A DNA stretch of 64,000 bases from Paenibacillus marchantiae (GTDB taxonomy: Bacteria; Bacillota; Bacilli; Paenibacillales; Paenibacillaceae): the NCBI RefSeq assembly GCF_028771845.1, contig NZ_CP118270.1:806001-870000 (forward strand), given 5' to 3'. The notes below the pieces were generated by a model, which made no database searches, was not told where the DNA came from, and was given only the letters and a program-made list of their open reading frames with translations. Shown here in pieces: positions 8,360-17,331 of the stretch (position 1 is its first letter; the number at the start of each line of letters is the position of its first letter). A program made the translations under genes and the position numbers.

Positions 8360-8938
8360 ATGAAGAAAATATTAATCATCCAAGGCAACCCCGTATCCCC
8401 AAGTTACAATGGCGCAATCGCCGAAGCTTATCGTAAAGGCGCTGTGCAGGCAGGTGCCGAGGTTCGTATGATCACCCTAAATGAGTTGGATTTCAACATG
8501 AATTTAGCCGGTGGATACCGCAATAAACTTCCGCTCGAACCGGACTTGCTGGAAGCCCAAGAGGCCATTAAGTGGGCAGAGCATCTCGTATGGGTGTTTC
8601 CGATTTGGTGGGGAGGACCACCAGCTTTGTTCAAAGGATTCATCGACCGCATCTTCATGCCAGGCTATGCCTTCAAGTATCACAAAGGTAAACTTTTCCC
8701 GGATCAACTGCTCAAAGGTCGCTCCGCACGCATGATCACCACCATGGATGGTCCGAACTGGTACTACAAATGGTTCCAGGGTGAACCTGCACACAAAATG
8801 ATGAAGATCTCCACCTTTGCTCTGACAGGCATCAAACCTGTGCGCATAACACCTGTAGATCTGGTCGGCAAACAGTCCGAGGAACAGAGAAAGAAATGGC
8901 TGGAGAAAATTGAGCAGCTTGGACAGAAATTGGGGTAA
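8360..8938 (+). CDS. NAD(P)H-dependent flavin oxidoreductase (quinone reductase/KefF-like)
   Basis: A 192-residue flavodoxin-like protein. The FMN-binding start is KILIIQGNPVSPSYNGA, and the middle carries HLVWVFPIWWGGPPALFKGF and DRIFMPGYAFKY, characteristic of NAD(P)H:quinone reductases of the DT-diaphorase/KefF/MdaB group. These enzymes reduce quinones or other electrophiles by two electrons in the cytosol. Its promoter carries the same palindrome type as tetR, so induction by a compound sensed by that regulator is likely. Length is normal for the family. Confidence 0.85.
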   Translation: MKKILIIQGNPVSPSYNGAIAEAYRKGAVQAGAEVRMITLNELDFNMNLAGGYRNKLPLEPDLLEAQEAIKWAEHLVWVFPIWWGGPPALFKGFIDRIFMPGYAFKYHKGKLFPDQLLKGRSARMITTMDGPNWYYKWFQGEPAHKMMKISTFALTGIKPVRITPVDLVGKQSEEQRKKWLEKIEQLGQKLG

Positions 8939-9062
8939 AAAAACAACTCGTTCTTGAAGGGATTTTCATATAATGTTATCACTAAATTAAACGATATATT
9001 CTTCTAACAATTTATATTCGAGACTATTTACATTTAATAGAAAGAAATTAAACTTAACCAAA

Positions 9063-9097
9063 AAAGATACTGCGTGCATAAGCACAGCAGTATCTTT
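9063..9097. terminator. Bidirectional terminator between oxidoreductase and mannan operon
   Basis: AAAGATACTGC pairs with GCAGTATCTTT, with an inner GTGC/GCAC helix. Runs of A and T flank both sides, so it can serve the convergent genes on both strands. The rest of 8939-9150 is AT-rich with no gene seen. Confidence 0.75.
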
Positions 9098-9150
9098 GTC
9101 CATATATAAACGCTATTCAAGTAGATGGGATAACTCAACTCCAAGACAGA

Positions 9151-10098
9151 CTAAGCTTCCAATGCAATGCCTTCATAGAACCGACGAATGACCTTCTCGG
9201 CTGGTTTACCATAAACTCCGTATCCATCATCACTCAAGGCATCTTGCTCCTGATGCAGATGGGCGCTCCAGTCCCACAGACCAAAGCCGCGTACCCACTC
9301 CCGCTTACTTGCATGACGGAACATGGCTTCATAGAACTGCTCCTGCTCTTCCGCATTCACTTCACCTTTCAATCCCCAGTCGTTCGGCACCTGTGCCGAT
9401 CCACTGCGGCTAGGGCAGCCCGCTTCTGCGAAGAAAAAGGGTTTACCATAAGGTGCAATGGCCTGTTCAATCCGATCCAATTGCGCTTCCCAATCTCCGA
9501 TGGGATAGTACCCACTGGACGAGATGACGTCCACGGCATCCCACCAATTCACATGCCCTTCCTGATACTTGTCGGTGTTGTAGGATACTAGCCCCGAATA
9601 CACTTCACGCACTCCCGCGATGACCTCGCGCCATTCCTCGCTCCGACGCTCAGACTGCACCATCTCACAACCCACAATAAACATCTCGCATTTCTCACGC
9701 TCTGCAATGGCCGCATAATGCTTCTGATACACGGTATAACTGTGGAACCAGTCCTGCCATTTTGGCTCACACGGCACATCGATATCAAAGAAGTTAATGT
9801 GTGCACGCCATGTGCCATCGGTGCAATTGACGGTTGGTTTCAGAATGACCCGCAGTCCCAGTGTGCGGGCATAACGTATCATATCCACCAATTCATCGTC
9901 TTCCACCATATGTTCACCCTCATATTTGACCTCTACAGCCTGCGGACGATCCTGATGTGCCGCCAGTGCAAAAATAACATGCGAACTACCAGTGCGTTCA
10001 GCCATCAGACGCAAGGATTCTTTCGCTTCCGGCTTGCGGAAGTCTCCCCTACCACTCATCCAGCCAAATGTAAATCCCTTGATGTATTCCATATGCAT
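9151..10098 (-). CDS. GH113-type beta-mannanase, cytoplasmic
   Basis: About 315 residues forming a GH-A clan barrel; the opening YIKGFTFGWMSGRGDFR fits GH113. The probable acid/base is the Glu in FIVGCEMVQSE and the nucleophile the Glu in FFFAEAGCPS. There is no signal peptide, so it should act inside the cell on imported beta-1,4-mannooligosaccharides. The ATG at 10098 is preferred, with AAGGGG 12 bases before it; a TTG at 10122 has no ribosome site. It is the last gene of the minus-strand operon with a GH130 phosphorylase and a sugar ABC importer. GH113 rather than another GH-A family is my reading of the motifs. Confidence 0.72.
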   Translation of the reverse strand: MHMEYIKGFTFGWMSGRGDFRKPEAKESLRLMAERTGSSHVIFALAAHQDRPQAVEVKYEGEHMVEDDELVDMIRYARTLGLRVILKPTVNCTDGTWRAHINFFDIDVPCEPKWQDWFHSYTVYQKHYAAIAEREKCEMFIVGCEMVQSERRSEEWREVIAGVREVYSGLVSYNTDKYQEGHVNWWDAVDVISSSGYYPIGDWEAQLDRIEQAIAPYGKPFFFAEAGCPSRSGSAQVPNDWGLKGEVNAEEQEQFYEAMFRHASKREWVRGFGLWDWSAHLHQEQDALSDDGYGVYGKPAEKVIRRFYEGIALEA

Positions 10099-10208
10099 TA
10101 TTCCGCAATGCCCCTTTTTCAATTAATGTAAAATGAATGACCGAATGTATAACACGTCCCACTACGATTGCAGTACCATCAGCTTTATTTAAAATTGTTT
10201 CACTTCAA

Positions 10209-11246
10209 TTATAATTTGCCTTCCTCACGGTCTCCGGCAATGACTTCGTCGGTCTCGATAACGTAGTTCACAATCTCTTCGACAGTGGTATAAGCCACTC
10301 CAACGTATGTGTCGGCTGCACCATAATAGATGGCAATCCGTCCTGTCTCTGCATCATGCAATGTGGCGCATGGGAAGACGACATTGTCCACAAAGCCTTG
10401 CTCCTCATACCATTTTTCCGGGGTCAGTACGAAGTTGGAGGAACGATATTTCACTTTGGATGGCTCATCCAGATCCAGAATGACCGCACCCATACTATAA
10501 ACAAAACCATTGCACGTTCCGGTTACGCCGTGGTAGAACATCAGCCAGCCTTCGGACGTTTCAATCGGTGCCGGACCGCCGCCAATTTTGACCGATTGCC
10601 ACCAGCCCTGACCACCTTTGCTCATGACATGACGGTGCTTGCCCCAGTACACGAGATCCGGACTTTCGCTCAGAAAAATGTCCCCGAACGGCGTATGTCC
10701 GCTGTCGCTTGGTCTGGACAACATCACATAGTTATCATTGATTTTGCGTGGAAACAACACGCCATTGCGGTTGAACGGAAGCATCGGATTTTCGAGACGT
10801 ACAAACGTTTTGAAATCTTCCGTCTTCGCCAAGCCCAGCGCTGCACCGTAGAAATCGGTACACCAGATGATGTAATACGTATCTTCCACTTTCACCAGAC
10901 GCGGGTCGTATGCATAGTTCGGCATGAAGGAATCGCCGTTCTCGTCCACAAAAGTTATTCGTTGTTCTTCAATATTCCACTTCAGGCCATCCTCACTGGA
11001 TCCCATGTGCAGGTGTGGACGTCCATTAATGGTTTCTGCGCGGAATACTCCGATGAATTTCCCTTCATAAGGAATCACCGCACTGTTGAAAATACGGGCA
11101 ACTCCCTTGACCGGGTTACGCGGCACGATCGGGTTGGCGGAGTGTCTCCATACCGGGCCTTCTGTTCCCTCCGGTTTATCCTCCCAAGGCATATTCGGCA
11201 ATACATCCCCAACAATGTGTACGTTTTTCGTATCAACAACTGTCAT
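10209..11246 (-). CDS. GH130 beta-mannoside phosphorylase (mannooligosaccharide type)
   Basis: A 345-residue five-bladed propeller enzyme of family GH130. Typical parts are HSANPIVPRNPV near residue 36, the catalytic-Asp region YAYDPRLVKVEDTYYIIWCTD near 113, GGGPAPIETSEGWLMFYHGV near 225, and IAIYYGAADTYVGVA near the C-terminus. GH130 enzymes use phosphate to cleave beta-mannosides and release mannose-1-phosphate. Its shorter length compared with the second GH130 here (394 residues) fits the mannooligosaccharide phosphorylase subgroup. AAGGGAG lies 10 bases before the ATG. It sits between the transporter and the GH113 gene. Confidence 0.85.
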   Translation of the reverse strand: MTVVDTKNVHIVGDVLPNMPWEDKPEGTEGPVWRHSANPIVPRNPVKGVARIFNSAVIPYEGKFIGVFRAETINGRPHLHMGSSEDGLKWNIEEQRITFVDENGDSFMPNYAYDPRLVKVEDTYYIIWCTDFYGAALGLAKTEDFKTFVRLENPMLPFNRNGVLFPRKINDNYVMLSRPSDSGHTPFGDIFLSESPDLVYWGKHRHVMSKGGQGWWQSVKIGGGPAPIETSEGWLMFYHGVTGTCNGFVYSMGAVILDLDEPSKVKYRSSNFVLTPEKWYEEQGFVDNVVFPCATLHDAETGRIAIYYGAADTYVGVAYTTVEEIVNYVIETDEVIAGDREEGKL

Positions 11247-11268
11247 CGTTTCATTTCTCCCTTCGTTT

Positions 11269-12108
11269 TTATTTAACGGAGCCTTGTGCGAAGCCGTTGT
11301 AAATGTACTTCTGTAGCAGTAGGAAGATGATCATCGTTGGAATGATGGCGATCATGATCCCTGCGCTGATGACCTCCCACTGTGATCCGAACGGTCCCTT
11401 GAATTTGAAAAGAGCCGTGGATATGACCTGTAAGTCTGTCTTGGGCATGTACAGGAATGGTGTGTAAAAGTCATTGTAGATGTTGACACCCTTCACGATA
11501 ATGACCGTTACAATCGCTGGTTTCAGAAGTGGCAGAATGATTCTCCAATAGATCGTGAAGTAGGAAGCGCCGTCCAGCATGGCGGATTCATCCAATGCAT
11601 TCGAGATGGAACCCAGGAATTGCAGGAAGATATATACCGCGATGATATCTGTACCAAGGTACATCACAATGGCTGCCCATCTGGTATTGAACAGGTCGAG
11701 CGCGTTGATGATCTGGAATGTGGCGACCTGCGTCGTCACACTCGGAATGAGGGTAGCGAGCAGAAACGCGGCGACCATAATTTTCTTGCCTTTGAATTTG
11801 AAACGATCCAGCACATACGCGATCATGGAACCCGTTAAAGTGGCACCCACGATGGAGATGATCAGGATGATAATCGTATTTTTGAAACCGACCAGCATGT
11901 TGCCGTCCACAAAAGCCTTGGTATAGTTCGCAAAGTTCAGCCAGTTGGCTGGTGGGGCCAGCGGACTGCTGGTCGCATATTCTGCATTGGTTTTGAGCGA
12001 TGCAAACAACACCACAACGATGGGTACAAGCGCAATGAACGCTGCGAGAATGAGTGAAGCATATTTAAATATGCTCGCAAGGGTATATTTGAATGGTTGC
12101 ACGTTCAT
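11269..12108 (-). CDS. Sugar ABC transporter permease (MalG type)
   Basis: A 279-residue inner-membrane permease with six predicted helices. The cytoplasmic EAA loop, which contacts the ATPase, reads ALDESAMLDGASYFTIYWRI followed by ILPLLKPA. The C-terminus YIYNGFAQGSVK is typical of CUT1 sugar permeases. It overlaps the preceding permease gene by 4 bases. No ATPase gene is in the locus, so a shared MsmX-type ATPase encoded elsewhere is expected. The likely substrates are beta-mannooligosaccharides. Confidence 0.92.
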   Translation of the reverse strand: MNVQPFKYTLASIFKYASLILAAFIALVPIVVVLFASLKTNAEYATSSPLAPPANWLNFANYTKAFVDGNMLVGFKNTIIILIISIVGATLTGSMIAYVLDRFKFKGKKIMVAAFLLATLIPSVTTQVATFQIINALDLFNTRWAAIVMYLGTDIIAVYIFLQFLGSISNALDESAMLDGASYFTIYWRIILPLLKPAIVTVIIVKGVNIYNDFYTPFLYMPKTDLQVISTALFKFKGPFGSQWEVISAGIMIAIIPTMIIFLLLQKYIYNGFAQGSVK

Positions 12109-12992
12109 TCCTCCCCTTTCATGGTGACACGCTGAACCAGCGTAACAAGAATGACAATAAACAGCAGCACAACAGCCATTGCCGATGCCAAGCCCAGCTT
12201 GCCGTACTTAAATGCCAAGTGAACGGTCTGAATCACAAACGTCTCACTGCCGTTGGAACCATCGGTCATAATGTATGGAATATCGAACGCACTGATTGCG
12301 CCGCTAATCGCCAAAATCAGGTTGAGCTGCAGGATGCGTGTGATACTCGGCAGGATGATATGGCGGAACTGCTGCCAGCGATTAGCCCCGTCAATATCTG
12401 ATGCTTCATAGACATCTTTTTGAATGGAAGAGATCGCACCCAGGAAGATGATGAAGTTAAAGCCCATGTATCTCCATACCGATGCGCCTGCGAGCGACAC
12501 GTTAATAATGTTCGGATTCCCAAGCCAGAGCTGGGTGTACTGCCCAAGACCGACTGCCTGCATAAGTGTATCGAGGGTCCCGTCCGGTTTGAAGAAAAAG
12601 AGGAAGATAAATCCGATGGCTACGCCATTCAGCAGATAGGGGAAGAACAATATGCCTTTGAAAAAGTTTTTGCCGCGGATTTTGAAGCTTAGAATCGTTG
12701 CAAAGTAGAGGGCCAGACCCATTTGTACGAAGGTAGCCACAAAATAATACAAACTGACAATAAACACTTTAAAATACTCAGGGTCACTGAATATCCGCGA
12801 GTAGTTCTCAAACCCCACATAGTCGAACCTTTTGCTATATCCGTTCCAATCGGTGAAGCTGTATTTGAACATATTAATGACAGGCAAATAAGCAAACGTG
12901 AACAGCAGTGCCAGCGGAATGATTGAAAAGGCACAAATGATAAATATGCGTTGCGCTGAATAGCCCCAATTCGAAATCTTCAAGTATTTCAT
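12105..12992 (-). CDS. Sugar ABC transporter permease (MalF type)
   Basis: A 295-residue CUT1 permease, with an EAA loop DVYEASDIDGANRWQQFRHI followed by ILPS. The start at 12992 (MKYLKISNWGYS) is chosen because GGAGGTG lies 8 bases upstream; the frame is open further up into non-coding sequence. It pairs with the downstream MalG-type gene (4-base overlap) and with the lipoprotein 248 bases upstream, from which it is separated by a stem-loop. Confidence 0.92.
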   Translation of the reverse strand: MKYLKISNWGYSAQRIFIICAFSIIPLALLFTFAYLPVINMFKYSFTDWNGYSKRFDYVGFENYSRIFSDPEYFKVFIVSLYYFVATFVQMGLALYFATILSFKIRGKNFFKGILFFPYLLNGVAIGFIFLFFFKPDGTLDTLMQAVGLGQYTQLWLGNPNIINVSLAGASVWRYMGFNFIIFLGAISSIQKDVYEASDIDGANRWQQFRHIILPSITRILQLNLILAISGAISAFDIPYIMTDGSNGSETFVIQTVHLAFKYGKLGLASAMAVVLLFIVILVTLVQRVTMKGEE

Positions 12993-13130
12993 GCTCTCCA
13001 CACCTCCAAGCGGTTCTGCCGCTTTTATATCGAAAGACTCCCGTCCAATGAACAAATCCGGCTGGATAATCAACCACCGAAGGTGGCATTTCACATCCGA
13101 TATGCTGCATCCAGATGCAAAATGCCGTGG

Positions 13131-13153
13131 GAAAAGGGGAGACCCTCTCCCCT
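13131..13153 (-). terminator. Intercistronic stem-loop between binding protein and permease
   Basis: On the minus strand AGGGGAGA and TCTCCCCT pair around GGG and are followed by TTTTCCC. It lies in the 248-base gap between the binding protein and first permease. Such leaky terminators or RNA-stabilising hairpins commonly keep the binding protein more abundant than the permeases. Confidence 0.6.
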
Positions 13154-13240
13154 CAGCCAAGGCGTGGTGCCTCGCTGTATTTCAGCGGTGGTCGGCCAAC
13201 AGGTAGCGCCTTTACAGATCGATGAATCCCCGCAATCTGC

Positions 13241-14554
13241 TTATTTCGCCAGTTCTGTCCGCGCTTTAACCCATTTATCATTCAGATCCTTCATGATGTC
13301 GTCGTACGATTCGCTGCGATTACTGATGGCAGCTTCGATAATGCGTTTCTTGAAGTCAGGCTGCCAGAGGCCAATCTCGCCTTCGTTGTCGATTTTGTCA
13401 ACCAGACCTTCCTGTCCTTCTTTGGCAGGAGTCAGTGTGGAGAATGTAACGTCTTTGTATTGATCCAAAATCGGTGGCAATTCCGCATTTTTGTCTGCGC
13501 TCATACCCCCGCCTTGCTCAACCGCGTAATTCGATTTCGCCAGGAACCAGTCAATCCAGGCTTTCGCAGCAGGTTTGTTCTCACTGTTCACGTTCATGCC
13601 GATGTTATAGTCTGCTGCGAGTGGAACGACAACATCACTTGCATTCGTAGGAAATGGCAAGAATCCGATATTATCCGGTGTATCCGTCAAGCCTTGAATT
13701 TGGGTAATCGCCCAAGATCCAAGCGCCATCGTTGCAATTTTCCCATTGGCCAGATCAGCCTTGGAGCTTTCCCAGTCGGTTGTGGTCGGATCTTTCTCAA
13801 TCAGGCCATTCTTGGCTGCGTCGTAAAGCACTTTGTACAATTCATAGTGCGGCTTGCCAGCCACAAAGTTTTCATCCGTGTTCGGTTGGTCAATGTTTAC
13901 GTAGTCCACACTGCCTGCAACCGTCGGCAGATCTGCTTCCCATTGTGTCAAAGCCCAGCCGGAGGCATAGTTGGTGTACAATGGAACTGCGTCCGTATTG
14001 TCTTTCACCAATTGCAGTGCAGCCTGGAACTGCTCAGGCGTTTTGGGAACTTCCGCAATGCCAGCGTCCTTGAACACCTGCTTGTTATAGATGATGCCAG
14101 AGAACGTGATAACGGTTGGAATTCCATATATCTGACCGTCCACCATACGTTCTTCGATGCCTGTGTACTTCTCTTTCAGCTCATCGTACGTGCCTAGTGG
14201 TTCAAAAAAGTCCGGAATGTCGGCAATCGGTACGCTGGTGGGGATCATCAGCACGTCACCATAATCTTTGGTACTCATACGAATCTTCACTTGTCCCTCA
14301 TAATCGGCCAGTGCCTGGAAGTTTACTTTGACATCCGGGTATTCCTTATTGAACTCCGCGGCGTAATCTTTGAATACGCTATCAACAATATCTGTACGCT
14401 GCGTGAGAACGGTGATTTCGCCCTTAATATCCGCAGGATCTGTACTGATTTCCTCTCCTGCCTGTGGAGATCCACCCCCGGAAGAGCAAGCTGCGAGCAG
14501 AGAAGTGATGAGCAGCATGGTAAGCAGAAGCATCCAGCCTTTGTTTTTTCTCAT
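13241..14554 (-). CDS. Sugar ABC transporter substrate-binding lipoprotein
   Basis: A 437-residue extracellular solute-binding protein (family 1). It has a lipoprotein signal peptide with lipobox LLAAC at about residues 18-22, then GEITVLTQRTDIVDSVFKDY. The middle carries YGIPTVITFSGIIYNKQVFK, diagnostic of the family. It is the first gene of the minus-strand mannan operon, with AAAGGGG before the ATG and a strong promoter containing two operator-like palindromes. By context it captures mannooligosaccharides at the cell surface. Confidence 0.92.
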   Translation of the reverse strand: MRKNKGWMLLLTMLLITSLLAACSSGGGSPQAGEEISTDPADIKGEITVLTQRTDIVDSVFKDYAAEFNKEYPDVKVNFQALADYEGQVKIRMSTKDYGDVLMIPTSVPIADIPDFFEPLGTYDELKEKYTGIEERMVDGQIYGIPTVITFSGIIYNKQVFKDAGIAEVPKTPEQFQAALQLVKDNTDAVPLYTNYASGWALTQWEADLPTVAGSVDYVNIDQPNTDENFVAGKPHYELYKVLYDAAKNGLIEKDPTTTDWESSKADLANGKIATMALGSWAITQIQGLTDTPDNIGFLPFPTNASDVVVPLAADYNIGMNVNSENKPAAKAWIDWFLAKSNYAVEQGGGMSADKNAELPPILDQYKDVTFSTLTPAKEGQEGLVDKIDNEGEIGLWQPDFKKRIIEAAISNRSESYDDIMKDLNDKWVKARTELAK

Positions 14555-14583
14555 TTGGTTCTACCCCTTTTCTAAGTTAATTT

Positions 14584-14600
14584 AAGTTATCGTTAAGGTT
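14584..14600. promoter_or_regulatory. Operator-like site in the leader of the binding-protein operon
   Basis: AAGTTATCGTTAAGGTT, an imperfect version of the perfect palindrome at 14721-14736, lies between the minus-strand promoter and the binding-protein gene, where a repressor could block elongation. Confidence 0.45.
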
Positions 14601-14609
14601 ACAAAATGA

Positions 14610-14638
14610 ATTTTATTATGGTAATGTTTACCTGTCAA
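14610..14638 (-). promoter_or_regulatory. Sigma-A promoter of the transporter/GH130/GH113 operon
   Basis: TTGACA (14633-14638) and TAAAAT (14610-14615) are 17 bases apart. The spacer is largely a near-palindrome, GGTAAACATTACC on the minus strand (14620-14632), suitable for repressor binding. Confidence 0.75.
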
Positions 14639-14682
14639 TTAAATTATTTATTACTTAGCAAAAGTTTTTATCACAAGATTCG

Positions 14683-14711
14683 TTGACAACGTATTTTCCC
14701 GACACTAATAT
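14683..14711 (+). promoter_or_regulatory. Sigma-A promoter of the epimerase/GH130 operon
   Basis: TTGACA (14683-14688) and TAATAT (14706-14711) are separated by 17 bases. The divergent transporter promoter is 45 bases away. Confidence 0.8.
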
Positions 14712-14720
14712 TAATCAATA

Positions 14721-14736
14721 AAGTTAACGTTAACTT
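14721..14736. promoter_or_regulatory. Perfect 16-base palindromic operator
   Basis: AAGTTAACGTTAACTT begins about 10 bases after the epimerase -10 box, overlapping the transcription start. LacI-family operators have this size and a central CG. It is the best match to the related site at 14584-14600, so one regulator, probably the LacI protein at 17332, could control both divergent operons. Confidence 0.6.
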
Positions 14737-14777
14737 AAATATTAATTGAATCCTGTACTTTGAAGGAGCGCTCACTT

Positions 14778-15959
14778 ATGACTCACACCAATGACATTAG
14801 AACTGAAATAAAAGAACACTGGGAAGGTCATATTCTGCCATTCTGGTCTGCCCTCAAAGATCATAACAACGGCGGATTCTACGGCTGGGTCGGTAATGAC
14901 CTTCAGGTCGATCCACTCGCTCCCAAGGGCGGAATCGCCACGGCACGACAATTATGGTCCTTTGCAGCAGCCTACCGGGTAACCGGAAATGAAATCTGGC
15001 GTGATCACGCTGAACATGCTTACCGTTTTCTTGTGAATCATGTGATGGATACGGAATACGGCGGCATGTACTGGATGGTCCATGCCAATGGAAAACCGCT
15101 CGACACAAGCAAACATGTGTATACGCAATCCTTCGGTGTCTACTCAATGAGTGAGTACTATCGTGCCACTGGGGATGCATCTGCTTTGGAACTTGCGAAA
15201 ACGCTTTTTGCCCTGATAGAGGATCAAGGGCTGAATGCCGAATTACCTGCATACAAGGAACAATTTGATCGCTTCTGGAATGAACAGCCCAATGAAATGC
15301 TGAGCGAGAATGGTGTGATCGCGGATTACACGATGAATACGCATATTCACGTGTTGGAGGCCTATACCACGCTCTACCGAGTGTGGCCAGATCAGCAGGT
15401 GAAGACGGCGCTGGAACGCTTGCTCGGCATCTTATATGAACGAGTGTATGACAAAGACACAAAGTTTCTCGGGGTATTTTTCAACAAGGATTGGGACTCC
15501 ATCATTGATCTACGCTCATTCGGGCATGACATTGAAGCCAGCTGGCTGATCGACGAAACGTTGAAAGTGCTGGATCTGGCTCAACACCCGGAGTATTCTG
15601 CGATGGTTACGGATATTGCCTATAACATTTCCAATGTGGCTGTACAGGCCGATGGCTCCCTGATGAATGAACAAGAGGGTGACCGTGTGGATGAGAAACG
15701 GATATGGTGGGTTCAGGCCGAGGCGATGGTCGGCTTCTACAACGCCTATGAGCGTACAGGTGACCGTTTGTTTTTGGAGAGAGTAGAACGCTTGTGGACA
15801 TATACGAAGGAACACATTATCGATCACCGCGCTGGCGGGGAATGGTACTGGTCGGTAGACGGGAACGGCACACCGGATCAAAGCGAAATCGCCGGACCGT
15901 GGAAATGCCCATATCACAATAGCCGATTCTGCATTGAACTAATTGAGAGGATGGGATAA
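14778..15959 (+). CDS. Cellobiose/mannobiose 2-epimerase (AGE family)
   Basis: A 393-residue alpha/alpha-barrel enzyme of the N-acyl-glucosamine/cellobiose 2-epimerase family. Landmarks are NGGFYGWVG near residue 32, [20 protein letters not shown] near 190, [11 protein letters not shown] near 245, and the C-terminal [16 protein letters not shown]; the conserved His residues of the active site are present. It interconverts the reducing-end glucose and mannose of beta-1,4-disaccharides, turning mannobiose into mannosyl-glucose. The ATG at 14778 has GAAGGAG 9 bases upstream. It is followed after 2 bases by a GH130 gene, which would cleave its product. Confidence 0.9.
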   Translation: MTHTNDIRTEIKEHWEGHILPFWSALKDHNNGGFYGWVGNDLQVDPLAPKGGIATARQLWSFAAAYRVTGNEIWRDHAEHAYRFLVNHVMDTEYGGMYWMVHANGKPLDTSKHVYTQSFGVYSMSEYYRATGDASALELAKTLFALIEDQGLNAELPAYKEQFDRFWNEQPNEMLSENGVIADYTMNTHIHVLEAYTTLYRVWPDQQVKTALERLLGILYERVYDKDTKFLGVFFNKDWDSIIDLRSFGHDIEASWLIDETLKVLDLAQHPEYSAMVTDIAYNISNVAVQADGSLMNEQEGDRVDEKRIWWVQAEAMVGFYNAYERTGDRLFLERVERLWTYTKEHIIDHRAGGEWYWSVDGNGTPDQSEIAGPWKCPYHNSRFCIELIERMG

Positions 15960-15961
15960 CG

Positions 15962-17146
15962 ATGATACACCCCAAATACAATGAATTATTGGAGCAACAG
16001 GAGCAGCTGCTTACGCGCCAAAATGAAATTGACTCTTCCTTCTACAATGGCGTATATGATCGGTACCGTTATCCGGTAATCACACGCCATCATGTACCGC
16101 TGCACTGGAGATTTGATCTGGACGAAACGACGAACCCCCACTTCATGGAGCGTCTGGGCATTAACGCTACGCTTAATCCGGGGGCCATCTATTTCAATGG
16201 CAAATACGTGATGGTCATCCGAACCGAAGGATTGGAACGTAAATCCATCTTCGCTCTAGCTGAGAGTGATAACGGCATCGACGGATTTCGCTTCACAGGC
16301 AAACCCTTAGTGTGGGAAGATATCGATGCCGACGAAACCAACCAATATGATATGCGATTGGTTCAGCATGAAGATGGCTGGATCTATGGTATTTACTGCT
16401 CGGAGCGCAAAGACCCTGAAGCACCAGCATTTGATACATCCAGTGCCGTAGCCCAGGCAGGACTTGTCCGGACACGCGATCTGCTCAGCTGGGAGCGTCT
16501 GCCCAACATCAGGACCAACTCCCCTCAACAGCGAAATGTTGTGTTGCATCCCGAATTTGTAGAGGGTAAATATGCGTTCTACACCCGTCCGCAAGACGGA
16601 TTCATCTCCACAGGCAGCGGCGGCGGGATCGCCTTTGGTCTGTGCGAGGATATTCTGAATCCGGTCATTGCAGAAGAAACAATCATTGATGAACGGAAAT
16701 ACCATACGGTATACGAAGTGAAAAATGGCCAGGGCCCTGCTCCGATCAAAACGGATCGCGGCTGGATTCACATTGCCCACGGAGTGCGCAACACGGCGGC
16801 GGGTCTTCGCTATGTGCTGTACACGTTCGCCACGGATCTGAATGATCCGGCACGCATCATCGCCAAGCCGGGCGGACACTTCATTGCTCCTTATGACGAC
16901 GAGCGCGTAGGCGATGTGTCCAATGTTATTTTCTGCAACGGTGCAGTGGTCAACGAACAGGGTGAAGTTTTCATTTATTACGCATCCAGCGATACCCGCT
17001 GTCATGTGGCCACAACGACGCTGGATAAACTGGTCGATTACACCTTTAATACTCCGGCTGACCCGTACCGTTCCCTGGATTGTGCCAGCCAGCGCGGTGA
17101 CCTGATTGAGCGGAATGAGAAGCTTCTCCAAATGCAATTGGTTTAA
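15962..17146 (+). CDS. GH130 4-O-beta-D-mannosyl-D-glucose phosphorylase type
   Basis: A 394-residue GH130 enzyme. Landmarks include [20 protein letters not shown] near residue 64, the catalytic-Asp region [20 protein letters not shown] near 130, [20 protein letters not shown] near 257, and [19 protein letters not shown] near 340. Length and coupling to a 2-epimerase fit the mannosyl-glucose phosphorylase subgroup, which splits Man-beta-1,4-Glc with phosphate into mannose-1-phosphate and glucose. The ATG follows the epimerase stop after 2 bases, so the two are co-translated. Subgroup assignment rests on length and context. Confidence 0.88.
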   Translation: MIHPKYNELLEQQEQLLTRQNEIDSSFYNGVYDRYRYPVITRHHVPLHWRFDLDETTNPHFMERLGINATLNPGAIYFNGKYVMVIRTEGLERKSIFALAESDNGIDGFRFTGKPLVWEDIDADETNQYDMRLVQHEDGWIYGIYCSERKDPEAPAFDTSSAVAQAGLVRTRDLLSWERLPNIRTNSPQQRNVVLHPEFVEGKYAFYTRPQDGFISTGSGGGIAFGLCEDILNPVIAEETIIDERKYHTVYEVKNGQGPAPIKTDRGWIHIAHGVRNTAAGLRYVLYTFATDLNDPARIIAKPGGHFIAPYDDERVGDVSNVIFCNGAVVNEQGEVFIYYASSDTRCHVATTTLDKLVDYTFNTPADPYRSLDCASQRGDLIERNEKLLQMQLV

Positions 17147-17190
17147 ATCTGAAGAACAGCCTTCAACGGAAAATGCGGCATGCTGAAAAA

Positions 17191-17283
17191 TTAGCGCAGC
17201 GCTAACCAGAATTTCTTTATTCCATGTGGGTAACGATGTATACTAATATGGATTGTTGTTATGTTTGAAGGAAGCGCTAACCA
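17191..17283. promoter_or_regulatory. Two operator/cre-like sites before the LacI gene
   Basis: TTAGCGCAGCGCTAA (17191-17205) is a perfect palindrome with a 3-base centre. The 11 bases AGCGCTAACCA occur at 17198-17208 and again at 17273-17283, the second as GGAAGCGCTAACC, which partly fits the CcpA cre consensus. A TATACT -10 box lies between them near 17239. They may serve LacI autoregulation or catabolite repression. Confidence 0.45.
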
Positions 17284-17331
17284 TAATGACAGCACATTGT
17301 ACGTAAACCGGCTTGAAGGAGGCGACCAAAG

